64,000 bases of DNA from AP-15 sp963701815 (GTDB lineage Bacteria > Pseudomonadota > Alphaproteobacteria > ATCC43930 > CGMCC-115725), in NCBI GenBank assembly GCA_963701815.1, contig CAVPBN010000031.1:1-64000 (forward strand), written 5' to 3'. Positions 18,858-26,342 of the stretch are shown here, piece after piece. The notes under the pieces are model-generated. The model was not told where the DNA came from. It was given only the letters and a program-made list of their open reading frames with translations, and made no database searches. The position numbers were made by a program, and so were the translations under genes. Each line of letters starts with the position of its first letter. The stretch's first letter is position 1.

Positions 18858-18873
18858 ATTGATCCGGATCAAT
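18858..18873. promoter_or_regulatory. Perfect FNR/FixK-type palindrome
   Basis: ATTGATCCGGATCAAT is a perfect 16-base palindrome that contains the exact consensus TTGAT-N4-ATCAA of FNR/FixK/Anr anaerobic regulators. It lies 103-118 bases upstream of the CBS-BON start codon. A Crp/Fnr-family regulator is encoded 800 bases upstream. An activating site for low-oxygen expression of the CBS-BON, cupin and MOSC genes is the natural reading. Confidence 0.75.
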
Positions 18874-18975
18874 GCGCCGCGTGGCAGCGCGAGTGAGCTG
18901 AGCGGGCGATCATCAGCCCGCTGGAACCTCGCGCATCCGATCCTCGGGCCGGGTGCACGCTCTAGGAGAATTGCA

Positions 18976-19662
18976 ATGAAAGCAGCCGATGCGATGTCTC
19001 GCGGGGTAATCACGATCGCGCCCGACCGCTCGATGACCGAAGCGGCAGGCATGATGCTGAAATTCGAAATCAGCGGACTGCCCGTCGTCAACTCCCGAGG
19101 CGAGCTTGTCGGAATTGTCACCGAGGGAGATTTTCTGAAGCGGGCCGAGTTTGGCGGTGAGAACCGAGAGAGGTGGATCAAGTACGTGACCGATATTGGG
19201 CCGCTTGCCGAAGAATATACGCGTTCGCATGGGCGCAAAGTCTCTGAAGTAATGACCCGAAACGTCGTGACGGTTACCGAGGATACCTCCATCGCGGAGG
19301 TGGCGCGGCTCATGGAACAGCACCGCATCAATCGGGTCCCCGTGCTCAGCAACGGGGCGCCGATCGGCATTGTCAGCCGCAGCAACCTTTTGCATGCCTT
19401 CATCGTGCTTTCCAAACCGACAATTTCCGCACCGGTGAGCGATGCCGCGATACGCGAGCAGATCGGCGCGGAATTGGCAAAGCAGGCCTGGATCGCGCCC
19501 TCCTCGGTGAATGTTCTCGTCAGTGACGGGGTCGTCGCCTTGGAGGGCACGGTGTTGAACCCACGGCAGCGCATGGCGGTGCGGGTCGCGGCGGAGAATG
19601 TTCCGGGCGTCAAAGAGGTCCGCGACCGTCTGACCCTGAGCCAAGCTTCCTGGCCCGGGTAA
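18976..19662 (+). CDS. CBS-domain pair plus BON-domain protein
   Basis: 228 residues: CBS domain 1 (about 7-60, AADAMSRGVITIAPDRSM), CBS domain 2 (about 85-145, VSEVMTRNVVTVTED) and a C-terminal BON domain (about 155-220, VLVSDGVVALEGTVLNPRQRM). CBS pairs bind adenine nucleotides; BON domains bind membranes or proteins. ATG 18976 follows AGGAGA. Proteins of this make-up are common in low-oxygen and stress regulons of Alphaproteobacteria, which agrees with the FNR/FixK-type box upstream. Its partner and exact role are unknown. Confidence 0.9.
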   Translation: MKAADAMSRGVITIAPDRSMTEAAGMMLKFEISGLPVVNSRGELVGIVTEGDFLKRAEFGGENRERWIKYVTDIGPLAEEYTRSHGRKVSEVMTRNVVTVTEDTSIAEVARLMEQHRINRVPVLSNGAPIGIVSRSNLLHAFIVLSKPTISAPVSDAAIREQIGAELAKQAWIAPSSVNVLVSDGVVALEGTVLNPRQRMAVRVAAENVPGVKEVRDRLTLSQASWPG

Positions 19663-19763
19663 CCGCGAAAGGCTTGCGGCAATGTTCGTCGCCGCGGAAG
19701 TCGCGGGAGTGTACGGATCTGGCGCTTTGATCGCCGGCGACGCCGGCGGGATTGGAGGACAGG

Positions 19764-20099
19764 ATGAAAAAAGTGGGCGCAAGCAGCAACTACGAGCTCG
19801 CCGGTCGCGAACTCGTAGCCGAAGGAGCGGATTTGCGGGTCCAGGTGCTGACGCTCGCCGCCGGACAGTGCGTCCCGTGGCATTACCACAGCGAAATCGC
19901 CGACACCTTTGTCTGTCTCGAAGGGCCGATGGTGGTTGAGACCCGCGCGCCCCGAAACGACTATTTGCTGATGCCTGGACAACGTTGCGCCGTCCCGGCC
20001 CGGACCGCTCATTACGTGCACGGTCAGGCGGACGGACCCTGCCGGTTTCTGATCGTTCAAGGGGTCGGGGTCTACGATTTCGTGCCGGTCGGCAGTTGA
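19764..20099 (+). CDS. Small cupin-domain protein
   Basis: 111 residues forming a single cupin: LAAGQCVPWHYHSEIADTF supplies the HxH metal ligands, and the second motif ends PARTAHYVHG with the last His. ATG 19764 is preceded by GGAGGAC. It probably shares a transcript with the CBS-BON gene 101 bases upstream. No active site beyond the metal ligands is recognisable, so no reaction is proposed. Confidence 0.82.
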   Translation: MKKVGASSNYELAGRELVAEGADLRVQVLTLAAGQCVPWHYHSEIADTFVCLEGPMVVETRAPRNDYLLMPGQRCAVPARTAHYVHGQADGPCRFLIVQGVGVYDFVPVGS

Positions 20100-20218
20100 C
20101 CCGGGTTCGCCCCCGCGACCGCGTTTGAGACGACGTTCTCGTTGCTCGGCCCGGTTCGTCTGCCGGGAGGATATTAAAGTTCGTGCCCATGCTCAAGATC
20201 GGAAAGGCCAGGAACCCG

Positions 20219-20761
20219 ATGTCTCGGATGGTAACGGCGGTCGCCCGCAGCGCGACACACACGCTCAGCAAGCCGAATGCGGCCAGTATCCGACTGCTGA
20301 GAGGACTCGGCGTCGAGAGTGACGCGCATCTGGGCGAAACCGTCAAACATCGCTCACGGGTGGCTCGCGACCCGAGCCAGCCCAATCTGCGCCAGGTCCA
20401 CCTGATCCATTCCGAACTGTTCGAGGAGCTGCGCGCCGCCGGCTTCGAAATAGCCGCAGGGCAGATGGGGGAGAACATCACGACATCGGGACTCGATCTG
20501 CTGGCATTGCCGGTTGGGACGCGCTTGCACCTGGGCGATGCGGCGGTCGTCGAGGTCACCGGCCTGCGCAATCCCTGCGCCCAACTCGATCTCATTTACC
20601 CGGGCTTGATGAAGGCGACTTTGGACCGCGATACGGACGGACACCTTATTCGCAAAGCCGGCATCATGGGCATCGTCCTCGCCGACGGAGAGGTTCGCCC
20701 CGACGACCCGATCGAGGTCGAACTCCCGCCGCTCCCCCACCAGCCGCTTACGCCCGTGTGA
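20219..20761 (+). CDS. MOSC-domain sulphur-carrier protein
   Basis: 180 residues spanning the MOSC beta-barrel, with GLGVESDAHLG early, GQMGENITTSGLDLLALPVG in the middle and the invariant cysteine in TGLRNPCAQLD (about residue 128). MOSC proteins bind activated sulphur or the molybdenum cofactor. ATG 20219 is chosen because family members begin directly before VTAVARSATH; upstream GTG 20183 would add 12 residues without homology. It follows the cupin gene in the same direction. Confidence 0.86.
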   Translation: MSRMVTAVARSATHTLSKPNAASIRLLRGLGVESDAHLGETVKHRSRVARDPSQPNLRQVHLIHSELFEELRAAGFEIAAGQMGENITTSGLDLLALPVGTRLHLGDAAVVEVTGLRNPCAQLDLIYPGLMKATLDRDTDGHLIRKAGIMGIVLADGEVRPDDPIEVELPPLPHQPLTPV

Positions 20762-20828
20762 AGGGCGGCGATCGGCGGTTGGGGCAAAAACGCAGGCCAT
20801 TTTTAGGCCGAAGACCGGGGTATTTCGG

Positions 20829-21377
20829 CTATCGGTGCGGTATCGTGCAAAAGCCTTGGGCGTCGACGCCCAGCGACGGATTGAACTTACTGCGATAGTT
20901 CTCAAACGCGATCGCAGCGGTCAGCTCGACGATTTGCGCCTCGGTGTAGTGCTGCTTCAGCCGGGAGAAGAACGCATCGTCGACCTTCTGATCCGTGATC
21001 GTAATACGCTCGGCATATTCAAGCGCAACTCGCTCGGCCTCGCTGAATAATCGGCTGTCCCGCCACGTCGCAACCTCGGAGAGCTTTGCTTCGCCGCCAT
21101 CGCTTTCCATCACACGGACGGAATTGATGTCAATTCAGAACGGGCAGCCGTTGATCGAGGCGACCCGAAGATAAACCAACGGCGTAAGCGCCTTCGGAAG
21201 CTGCCCGGACTGCTCGATAGCGGCGCCGAGCAACTTCGCGGCCCGCAGGATGGCCGGACAATGGGCCAGGACTTTGGTCGTGTTCAGCAAACCGCCGAAT
21301 ACGTCGCGTTCCTTCTTGAATAATTCTGCAAGTGTGGGGTCGCCGCCGTCTTCCTCTATCTCGCGTACCCGTGGCAT
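20829..21377 (-). CDS. CMD/AhpD-like protein with in-frame TGA at CxxC: candidate selenoprotein
   Basis: 183 codons in one frame interrupted only by TGA at 21135-21137. The first part (PRVREIEEDGGDP, then LAELFKKERDVFGG and VYLRVASINGCPF) and the second part (IDINSVRVMESDGGE, then RLFSEAERVALEYAERIT and YTEAQIVELTAAIAFENY) together make one normal carboxymuconolactone-decarboxylase-family domain. The TGA stands exactly where the second Cys of CPFC belongs, residue 81. CMD-domain and AhpD-like proteins are among families I recall having selenocysteine members. A hairpin of bSECIS type follows (21105-21123). The start ATG has AGGAGGG four bases upstream. If TGA is read as Sec, this would be a peroxidase-like thiol/selenol protein of 182 residues; otherwise it is an 80-residue truncation. 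No selA, selB, selC or selD gene is in the window. Confidence 0.72.
21105..21123 (-). promoter_or_regulatory. Candidate bacterial SECIS hairpin
   Basis: In the mRNA, 11 bases after the UGA, UUCCGUC pairs with GAUGGAA (seven pairs, one of them G-U) around the loop CGUGU. The loop begins 18 bases after the UGA and has a G in its second position. Both values fit the general bSECIS model as I remember it (apical loop 16-37 bases after UGA, G among the first two loop bases). A competing short stem GAAUUG/CAAUUC overlaps the UGA itself. Confidence 0.55.
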
Positions 21378-21472
21378 TTATCCCTCCTCGCCTTATCGCG
21401 CGGATGTTGCGGAAACAGAACGCGGCGCGTCGGGCGCCTCTTGCGGCAAAAGAATCTCGTCTCAGCCCCGGT

Positions 21473-22798
21473 TCAACGCGGCGCCGACCCTGTGCCGGCG
21501 CGGCCCGGAGCAAATTCCGCAAGCAAGGCGTCGCGGACGGTCTCAAGGTCGAGATTGTGCGCCTCGATCAGCGGCGCGGTCTCGACGATAATGTCGTCGA
21601 CGTCACGGATCTGCTTGAGGCGCTTGTACAAGTCCTCGCTGTCGAGCCCGAGGCCTTCGCCGAGCAACTCCATGAAATTGATCACCTCGAAACTGCGGCC
21701 GTCGCCGGCGTCGCAGATTTCGCGGTGGCAGGCATGGTAGATGGTCGCCAGCGTATCGACCCCGGCATCGGCGACCGCCTGCAACTCGCGCTGCACCAGT
21801 TCGCGCTTGAATTTCGGCAATTGCGCAAGGCTGTTGGCCTGAGTTCCGACCCGCGGCACGTCGATGTCGACAAACTCGACCCCCGGGATGATCGAGAGCA
21901 GCTTCCTGACCGCGTCCATGGTCTTCGGAAACACCGGCCGCTCATGCAGCGCGACGCGACGTTCCACCCGGCGCACCATCATCGCCGCCAGCTCGTCGGC
22001 GCGTTCGGCGAGGAACACCAGGAACGGGTTGATGTCGAAAGGCTTCTCGCCGAACTGCTTCTCGTAATTGGGCAGCGAGACCTCGCCGATCGAGATCTGG
22101 CAGGAGGGGCACCACGACAGCACGGTCGATGTGCCGGCCGAGGCGAGCCCCGCGATCGTCGCGTTCGCCATCTTGCTGTTATTGGCGAAATCGCCTTCGC
22201 GGAACTGGTAGACGCCGCAGCACTGGCCGACCCCGCCCATGACCTCGTAGCGCACCCCCAGCCGGTCGAAGACGTCGAGGCACAACAGCGCGATATGCGG
22301 GGTCTTCAAGACGTTGCAGCCGGTGTAGAAGACAACGTCCGGCGGCGCCGTGCGGGCGGAACCGGAGGGCTTGAACCGCGCCAGCGTTTCGGGCGGCAGT
22401 TGGAGTTTCGACAGCACCCGGACGCCACGGCTCATGTTCTGAAAGCCCTTGCGCCAGCGGGTCTCGAGAGGTTCGCCGTCACGGGCCCGACGGGCAAAGC
22501 CGCGCGCCATCTGCACCATGAACCTCGGGTTGACGCCGTGCTTGCACGCCGGGATGCAATTGCCGCTGCCGCTGCATACCTCGCCCCAACGCACCGCTTC
22601 GGCGTTGCCGGCGCCGCCGGTGATCAGATCGACGATCGCCGCCGTCGTCTCCTCGGCATCGGCATCGGCGATGCCGCCGGGCTCGGTCATTGGGCAGGCG
22701 CGAAAGCAATCGCCGCAGCGCGTGCAGGCATCCGCGATATCCGCGCCGCGCGCCCTGAACACATCAACGAACCCGCTGGTTTCGCCGGTAACGCTCAT
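21473..22798 (-). CDS. (Fe-S)-binding, CCG-domain oxidoreductase subunit (HdrD/GlpC-like)
   Basis: 441 residues: a ferredoxin-like N-terminus and a heterodisulphide-reductase-like CCG domain (FYTGCNVLKTP, GVGQCCGVYQF, WCPSC). The first cluster motif is complete (Cys25, 28, 31, 35). The second reads CSGSGNCIPAC, with Ser in place of the expected second Cys, so only three of four ligands remain. The C-terminal part has HACHREICDAG instead of a full second CCG motif. It probably passes electrons to or from a quinone or disulphide. Its ATG overlaps the azoreductase stop (ATGA), making it the last gene of a three-gene operon. Confidence 0.83.
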   Translation of the reverse strand: MSVTGETSGFVDVFRARGADIADACTRCGDCFRACPMTEPGGIADADAEETTAAIVDLITGGAGNAEAVRWGEVCSGSGNCIPACKHGVNPRFMVQMARGFARRARDGEPLETRWRKGFQNMSRGVRVLSKLQLPPETLARFKPSGSARTAPPDVVFYTGCNVLKTPHIALLCLDVFDRLGVRYEVMGGVGQCCGVYQFREGDFANNSKMANATIAGLASAGTSTVLSWCPSCQISIGEVSLPNYEKQFGEKPFDINPFLVFLAERADELAAMMVRRVERRVALHERPVFPKTMDAVRKLLSIIPGVEFVDIDVPRVGTQANSLAQLPKFKRELVQRELQAVADAGVDTLATIYHACHREICDAGDGRSFEVINFMELLGEGLGLDSEDLYKRLKQIRDVDDIIVETAPLIEAHNLDLETVRDALLAEFAPGRAGTGSAPR

Positions 22799-23493
22799 GC
22801 TCGTCTCACTCTCATTTCAAGCTCGTCGGTATGATCCGACGCGGGCGGCACGGCGACTTTCGAAAAGCCGTCCGACATCAGGTTCCACCCCAGCAGTTTC
22901 GGCAAATCCTGCTCGATCCAACCGCGAGCCTGGTCGAGCGACCGGGCAACTGCGTCCGGTCCGCGGGACATCCCTTCGAGGCGGAGAAAGTCCACCGTCT
23001 GGATGCCGATCGTCGTGAAGATCGCGCGCAGGTATGGCGTCAGGAAATCGGGCTGGCCGGGCGGCGTATCGCCGCAATAGCCGCCATGGGCGCTGACGAC
23101 GATCACCGGCCGGTCGCGCAGCATTCCGACCTTGCCCTCGGGCGACGAGCGGAAGGTGCGGCGGATACGGACAATGTGATCGATCCACGCCTTCAAGGTC
23201 GACGGCACGGTGAAATTGTTCATCGGCGTACCGATCACGACGAAATCGGCAGTTTCGAGCTCGCTTATCAGCCGTTCCGACAGCGCAAATCGCGGATCGC
23301 CATCCGGCGTCGGCGAAAGGATCGCCTGATAAAGATCGAGATCGGGATGGGGTGGGGGATCGGCGGCGAGGTCGCGCTCGATGACCTGCGCGCCGGGGTG
23401 CCGACCTGCGATCCGGGCGACGATGTCGCGCGCGACCTGCCGGCTGAAAGCCCGCGGCCGCGGGCTGACGAGGATTTGCAGAATTGCGGTCAT
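22795..23493 (-). CDS. FMN-dependent NADH-azoreductase / NAD(P)H quinone reductase family
   Basis: 232 residues with a flavodoxin-like fold: ILQILVSPRPRAFSRQVAR (phosphate-binding loop), IGTPMNNFTVPSTLKAWIDH, the AzoR signature, and VVSAHGGYCGDTPPG. Members reduce quinones or azo compounds by two electrons with FMN. It overlaps its neighbours on both sides by four bases (ATGA), so GNAT, azoreductase and FeS protein are translated as a coupled unit. The C-terminal 25 residues extend beyond the usual AzoR end. Confidence 0.86.
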   Translation of the reverse strand: MTAILQILVSPRPRAFSRQVARDIVARIAGRHPGAQVIERDLAADPPPHPDLDLYQAILSPTPDGDPRFALSERLISELETADFVVIGTPMNNFTVPSTLKAWIDHIVRIRRTFRSSPEGKVGMLRDRPVIVVSAHGGYCGDTPPGQPDFLTPYLRAIFTTIGIQTVDFLRLEGMSRGPDAVARSLDQARGWIEQDLPKLLGWNLMSDGFSKVAVPPASDHTDELEMRVRRA

Positions 23494-23930
23494 GCGGGTG
23501 AGATCGGCCGGCTGAAGCGCAAGGCGCGCGAGCGTAGCCCTTCACGATGATAAAAGCGATGGGCGTCGACATTATCGAGCGCGGTATCGAGCACCAGCTT
23601 GTCGCAGCCAAGCTTGCGCCCCTCCGCCGCAACGGCATCGAGCAAAAGCGCCCCGAGCCCGCGATTGCGCTCACCTTCGGCGGTCACCAGATCGTCGACA
23701 TAGACAAACCGGCCATGGATCAAATTTTCCTCGGTCCGATATCCGGCCAGCGCAACCGGAGCGCCCGCGCGCCATGCGGCCAGGATGCGATAACCAGCTT
23801 TGCGCTGGCGCGCGACCCGCGCCGTCAGCTCGTCGGTTCCGGTCAGATGAGGCCGCAACAGCGCCATCACCGGATAACAGGCGGCGACTTCCGCGTCGGT
23901 TTCGGCGTGGCGAACGTCGATGTCGCTCAT
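23490..23930 (-). CDS. GNAT-family N-acetyltransferase
   Basis: 146 residues. The acetyl-CoA site is GERNRGLGALLLDAV (Q/RxxGxG/A-type) near residue 90, followed by LDTALDNVDAHRFYHREG, the typical GNAT C-terminal motif. It is the first gene of the GNAT, azoreductase, FeS operon and is divergent from the MocR regulator across 133 bases. Acetylation target unknown. Confidence 0.82.
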   Translation of the reverse strand: MSDIDVRHAETDAEVAACYPVMALLRPHLTGTDELTARVARQRKAGYRILAAWRAGAPVALAGYRTEENLIHGRFVYVDDLVTAEGERNRGLGALLLDAVAAEGRKLGCDKLVLDTALDNVDAHRFYHREGLRSRALRFSRPISPA

Positions 23931-24063
23931 GCCTGAGCTACCGCCGTGTCATAGAGGCTGAGGCGATGGCGAGCATGGGACCCTCGACGATTGGCTTGGT
24001 GCTTGAACCTAGGAGGGCGATGGCCAAAACAACAGAGCCAAGAATTGCCTAATTTAATAGTCC

Positions 24064-25515
24064 ATGAAGGCGTCAAGCCCGTCTGCCATGGTGTTCAGCG
24101 TCGATCGGGACAGCCCGGTCCCGCTCTTTCGCCAAATTTACAACCGGACCCGCATGGCCATCACCACGGGCCGCATACGGCCGGGCGAACGGTTGCCGTC
24201 GGCTCGCAGCCTTGCGGCGCAACTCGGCGCGGCGCGCGGCACGGTCGAGGCGGCCTATGCGACCTTGGCCGGCGAAGGGTGGATCGTCGCACGCGGCGCC
24301 GCCGGCAGCGTGGTGGCGCCGCAGCTCGAAGAGGCGACGCGGCCCGAGCCGCCGGCGCCCGCTCCGGCACGCCGGTACCCCGCATCAGGCACCATCGGCG
24401 CGGAGAGTGCCCCGCGCCCGTTCCGGATGGGTCTTCCGGCGCTCGATGCATTTCCGCGCAAACTGTGGGCGAGGTTGGTCGCGCGTGAAGCCCGGACGGT
24501 TTCGCCCGGCCGGCTGAGCTATCCCGACCCCGCCGGCGATCATGGGTTGCGTGAGGCGATCTCGGCCTATCTCGCGATCTCTCGCGGCGTGTTCTGCACC
24601 CCCGATCAGGTGTTCATCACCGGCGGGTATCAGGGCGGGCTCAGCCTCATCGCCCGCGCCTTGATCGAACCCGGGGCCGCCGTCTGGTTCGAGGACCCCG
24701 GCTACCGTTCGGCGCGCCGGGGCCTGACCGCGGCCGGCGCACATTTGGTGCCCATACCCGTGGACGGCGACGGCATGCGCGTCGAGGAGGCGATCGCCGA
24801 CGCGCCGCCGGCGCATTTCGCGGTGGTGACGCCCGCGCATCAGAGCCCGCTCGGGGTCGCCCTGTCATTGCCGCGACGCCTCGCATTGCTGGCCTGGGCC
24901 GAGGCGAATTCGGCCTGGGTGATCGAAGACGATTACGACGGGGAATTCCATTACGCCGGGCGTCCGCTGCCGGCCCTGAAGAGCCTGGACCGCCGCGACG
25001 TGGTGCTCTATGCGGGAAGCTTCAGCAAGGTGCTGTTTCCCGGATTGCGGCTCGGCTATCTGGTAATCCCGGCGCGGCTCACTAAGCAATTTACCGCCGC
25101 CGCCCACGCCCTGAGCGGCGGTTATGGCGGGTTCGAACAGGCGGTCGTCGCCCGGTTTATCACCGAGGGCCATTTCGCGCGGCATCTGAAGCGGATGCGC
25201 GGGCTCTATGCCGCGCGGCGCGCGGCGTTGGCGGCTGCCCTCGCCAACGCCTTTGGCGACCGCCTGCAAATCGGGCTGCAATCGGGCGGCATGCATTTGC
25301 TGGCGCGCCCCTCGGGCGGCGCGCCGGACCGCGAACTGGTTTGCCTCGCCGAACGCGAAGGCTTGGCTCCCGCGGCCCTTTCGGCGCACGCGATCGTCGC
25401 CGACAGCGGCCCAGGGCTGTTGCTGAGCTTTACCAACATCCCGGAAACGCAGGCCGAAAACGCGGCGCAGGCGTTGCTGCGGGCGATTGCCGGTCGGGTT
25501 GGCCAGACTCCATGA
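24064..25515 (+). CDS. MocR/PdxR-type transcriptional regulator
   Basis: 483 residues: a GntR winged helix at the N-terminus (SPVPLFRQIYNRTRMAITTG, then LPSARSLAAQLGAARGTVEAAY) joined to a fold-type I aminotransferase domain with IEDDYDGEFHY and the PLP lysine in YAGSFSKVLFPGLRLGY. MocR proteins sense PLP or amino compounds and usually regulate the adjacent divergent genes. Here those are the GNAT-azoreductase-FeS operon, which is the inferred target. Confidence 0.9.
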   Translation: MKASSPSAMVFSVDRDSPVPLFRQIYNRTRMAITTGRIRPGERLPSARSLAAQLGAARGTVEAAYATLAGEGWIVARGAAGSVVAPQLEEATRPEPPAPAPARRYPASGTIGAESAPRPFRMGLPALDAFPRKLWARLVAREARTVSPGRLSYPDPAGDHGLREAISAYLAISRGVFCTPDQVFITGGYQGGLSLIARALIEPGAAVWFEDPGYRSARRGLTAAGAHLVPIPVDGDGMRVEEAIADAPPAHFAVVTPAHQSPLGVALSLPRRLALLAWAEANSAWVIEDDYDGEFHYAGRPLPALKSLDRRDVVLYAGSFSKVLFPGLRLGYLVIPARLTKQFTAAAHALSGGYGGFEQAVVARFITEGHFARHLKRMRGLYAARRAALAAALANAFGDRLQIGLQSGGMHLLARPSGGAPDRELVCLAEREGLAPAALSAHAIVADSGPGLLLSFTNIPETQAENAAQALLRAIAGRVGQTP

Positions 25516-25598
25516 CCGTGGCAAAAACCGGCAGCCCGCCGATGCATCCGACGCCGTGAACCTGGCCAGGCGGCGCCGATTGACCGCAGCCGGGCCGC

Positions 25599-25627
25599 TT
25601 GACACATGGTTAGTAAGTGCTTACTTG
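25599..25627 (+). promoter_or_regulatory. Promoter with TetR-type operator
   Basis: TTGACA (25599-25604) is followed 17 bases later by TACTTG as a weak -10. Inside the spacer and -10 lies AGTAAGTGCTTACT (25612-25625), an inverted repeat with six-base arms. The site is directly upstream of the TetR start at 25637, the usual place for an autorepression operator. Confidence 0.6.
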
Positions 25628-25636
25628 GCCACCGCC

Positions 25637-26326
25637 ATGGCTCTGACACGATTGGATAGCGACGAGCGCCACAAGGCGATCGTTGCGGCGGCGGTGCCGC
25701 TGTTCGCCCGGAAGGGCTTTGCCGGCACCACGACCCGGGAGCTCGCCGAAGCCGCCTCTATTTCCGAAGCGCTGCTGTTCCGCCATTTTCCAAGCAAGAA
25801 AACCTTGTACGGCGAGATCTTGCGGCTGGGCTGCGAGGGCGATCCGGCGTTCGAGCGGCTGGCGGCCCTCGAGCCGTCGAGCGCCGCGCTCGTTCATATG
25901 GTCCATTTCATGGTCGGCTATTTCGTGCTCGGCGACAAGGTCGAACCGTCCGAGCTCGACACGCGGCTGCGCCTGATCCTGCACAGCTTTCTGGAGGATG
26001 GCGAGTACGCGCGCGAGCTGTTCGATCGCGTCTTCGCGCAGGTTTACCCGCTGTTCGCAGCATCGGTCGCCGTCGCCGCTGCGGCCGGCGATCTGGTCGA
26101 AGCCGCGATTGCGACGACGAACCGCTTCTGGTTCGGCCAACACATCGCCGCAATGATGGCTTTCGCTTCGCTCCCGGGCCGGGCTTGCATCGCCTATCAG
26201 GGGACACCGGCGGCACTGGTCGAGGAGGCGACAAAGTTCATCCTGCGCGGTATCGGCATGAGCGATGCGGCGGTCGCCGCGGCGCTCGCCGAAGCCGGGA
26301 GCGCGCACGAGACTGCGTCGGTCTGA
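25637..26326 (+). CDS. TetR/AcrR-family repressor of the RND pump
   Basis: 229 residues. The N-terminal helix-turn-helix is classic TetR (LFARKGFAGTTTRELAEAASISEALLFRHFPSKKTLY, residues about 20-58); the C-terminal ligand domain is unrelated to named members. The ATG at 25637 comes shortly after an inverted-repeat operator. It is followed after 16 bases by the membrane-fusion protein and the RND pump genes, so it most probably represses its own operon and is released by a pump substrate. Confidence 0.9.
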   Translation: MALTRLDSDERHKAIVAAAVPLFARKGFAGTTTRELAEAASISEALLFRHFPSKKTLYGEILRLGCEGDPAFERLAALEPSSAALVHMVHFMVGYFVLGDKVEPSELDTRLRLILHSFLEDGEYARELFDRVFAQVYPLFAASVAVAAAAGDLVEAAIATTNRFWFGQHIAAMMAFASLPGRACIAYQGTPAALVEEATKFILRGIGMSDAAVAAALAEAGSAHETASV

Positions 26327-26342
26327 TTACGGGAAGATCAAC

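Noticed and set aside
20829..21137. Reading the CMD gene as two separate small genes
   Set aside because: The second part would start inside the domain at an ATG without a ribosome-binding site; together the parts give a single standard domain.
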